64,000 nucleotides of DNA from Torreya grandis (lineage: Eukaryota > Streptophyta > Pinopsida > Cupressales > Taxaceae), in contig JARHVA010004252.1 of assembly GCA_037957365.1 (NCBI GenBank), forward strand, positions 772,501 to 836,500, read 5' to 3'. Below are positions 62,438 to 64,000 of this stretch, piece after piece. A program made the translations under genes and the position numbers. The notes under the pieces were generated by a model. It worked only from the letters and a program-made list of their open reading frames with translations, was not told the origin of the DNA and did not search any database. Each line of letters opens with the position of its first letter. Positions within the stretch are counted from its first letter, which is position 1.

Positions 62438-63470
62438 ATCACTCACATCGATTTATGTAAGAGAGTTGAGTTCACACCTAATTCAATGGTTATTAAGGAA
62501 GCTAACAATGACTCCATTGTTGCATTTGGGAAAGTAGATCACCAATCTTAGTGTATACTTTCTCATATTTTTCTCATAATCAAATCTCTACTATATTTCT
62601 CACTCATTCAAATGAGGTGAGTAAATTATAGCATGAATGATTCAGCCATATCAACCATCACTACCTGGAGAAACTTAGTCGTCAAGACATGGTTTCAAGG
62701 TTGCCACAAGTCAAGTTTTATAATAGAATTTTCCAAGGCTACATTCTTGGTAAGCATACTGAGGAGAAGTATGACAAGGGAAAATCATGGAGATCCAAAT
62801 AGATATTGGAGATTGTTCATAGTGTCACTATTGGCCCATTCAAAAACTCGCATTCAATAAGACAAATTATATGCTTACTTTCTTGAATGACTATTTGAGG
62901 TATACTTGGGTGTATTTTCTTAGGCAAAAATAAGAGGTATTTAACCATTTTAAAGACTTCAAAGTGCTTTTAGATAAATATTTAGGTAAAACCATTAGGA
63001 TTTAGTGAATCGATAATGGTGGTGAGTATGTAAGTAACCACTTTGAGCAATTATATACATTAAAAGGGATTGAACTATAGTGTACAATTCCATATATTCT
63101 TAATATAATGGTGTTGTAGAGTGTAAGAATAGGTCTTTGAAGGAAATTTCCAATTGTATTCTACACTCCAAGCCTCTTGCACCTCATTATTGGGTAGAGG
63201 CCATCAATTATGCTTGTTTCATCCAAAATTGAGTTCCTCATAAAACATTGAACAAATTCACTCAATTTGAATCTTGGAGTGGTTATAAAACCGTGTTTGA
63301 ACACTTCTAAGTGTTTACTTTTTCTTGATATTCCTAGCATTCCTAATAAGAAATGTAAGGTATTGGTTCCTCATAGTCAGTCTTGCATCTTTGTTGGATA
63401 TCCTAAGGGTGTTAATGGATATAGGCTTCTCCATCCCACCACTCATTAGTTTTTCATTTATAGGAGTGTT
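62438..63470 (+). pseudogene. Element C integrase remnant (with GAG-pre-integrase part)
   Basis: The zinc-binding part (62620-62770) reads HERFSHINHHYLEKLSRQDM and FQGYILGKHTEEKYDKGKSW with both Cys lost. Core blocks are LEIVHSVTIGPF, TWVYFLRQK, EVFNHFKDFKVLL, IDNGGEYVSNHFEQLY (63008-63055) and LKGIEL. The NG..ER.N segment is damaged (frame change near 63110). The C-terminal part reads LDIPSIPNKKCKVLVPHSQS and CIFVGYPKGVNGYRLLHP, the FVGY...KGYR block of copia integrases. The second catalytic Asp (DNGGEY) is kept. Several stops and frameshifts. Confidence 0.9.
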
Positions 63471-64000
63471 CATTTTATAGAGCATCCTTCAGAATCCACA
63501 CTCAACACATCTCACTCTTCCTTAGACACACTTGGATTTGATGACAGTTTTAATGATTCAAGTATGTGTGATCAACTTCCTGGTGATCTTGATTCTTCTT
63601 CTAGTTCTGACAATGAGTGTATTGATGAGTATTCCCGTCCTCCTCCTAGATTATCTTCAAATGATGAGGAATCTCCTCCTAACTCTCTAAATGTTGGTCC
63701 TCTTTGGGCTAAATAGACAATATAAAACTTTGGCCAATGGGTTGGAGATCCATTATATAATAGACACACACATTCACAATTCTAAGACATCCCACATGCT
63801 TTCAATACATCTAAATTTTATCCACAATAATTTAGAGAGCCATAAAGAACTCCTGAGTTGGATAATGCTATGGAAGAGGAGTATAGTTCCTTGTAGAGGA
63901 ATGATGCTTGGGATTTAGTCCCACTTCTTAAGGGAAGAAAAATTGTTAGATGTAGGTGGATCTACCAAAACAAATTTGTAGTAGATTGGGTCATAGACAA
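63471..64000 (+). pseudogene. Element C linker and start of reverse transcriptase, cut by window end
   Basis: A Ser/Asp-rich linker (LDSSSSSDNECIDEYSRPPP) is followed by ELDNAMEEEYSSL, NDAWDLVPLLKGRKIVRCRW and IYQNKFVVDW, the opening of copia RT (A...E...L..N.TW.LV.LP.G+..I..KWV(Y/F)K.K...DG). The catalytic YVDD box lies beyond the window. Confidence 0.88.

Overview
This is plant nuclear DNA made almost entirely of decayed LTR retrotransposons stacked inside one another. It is AT-rich and full of stop codons, and I see no bacterial, organellar or ordinary host gene. Large, old LTR elements, long LTRs (1.2 to 2.3 kb) and LTR ends where TG has become TA are what one expects in a methylated giant genome such as a gymnosperm. 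The exact organism cannot be fixed from the sequence.

Left nest (about 1 to 29.9 kb). The oldest layer is a minus-strand Ty3/gypsy element, here called G. Its gag and 5' LTR end lie at 27.3-28.8 kb; its protease, reverse transcriptase and integrase lie at 4.8-0.8 kb. Between gag and protease sits a plus-strand gag-protease element, E (4876-26265). E was itself hit twice. Element N1 (5311-12466, minus, TSD CCCTC) lies in E's left LTR. Element D (16398-22958, minus, copia-type primer site, TSD GACAT) lies in E's 3' region.

Middle (about 29.9 to 33.2 kb). There is an unidentified minus-strand coding-like stretch, a possible orphan copia-type LTR, and then the 5' LTR end and primer-binding site of a plus-strand Ty1/copia element, C.

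Right nest (33.2 kb to the window end). Copia element C is split into three pieces by two insertions into its gag. A is an 18.2-kb Tat/Ogre-like gypsy element (34564-52736, plus, TSD CAAAT/TAAAT). B is a gag-protease-only gypsy element (53231-61799, minus, TSD CTTGA/CTCGA). C then runs on through protease and integrase to the start of reverse transcriptase at the right edge.

E, N1 and B are one structural family: LTRs of about 1.2-1.3 kb, a primer site resembling TTTGGTGAACCCAAC, gag plus protease, no polymerase and a long non-coding 3' part. They would have depended on proteins from other elements. Element A carries an antisense plant-mobile-domain coding remnant between integrase and 3' LTR, the most notable cargo in the window. 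All coding regions are broken by stops or frameshifts, so nothing here looks able to move now.
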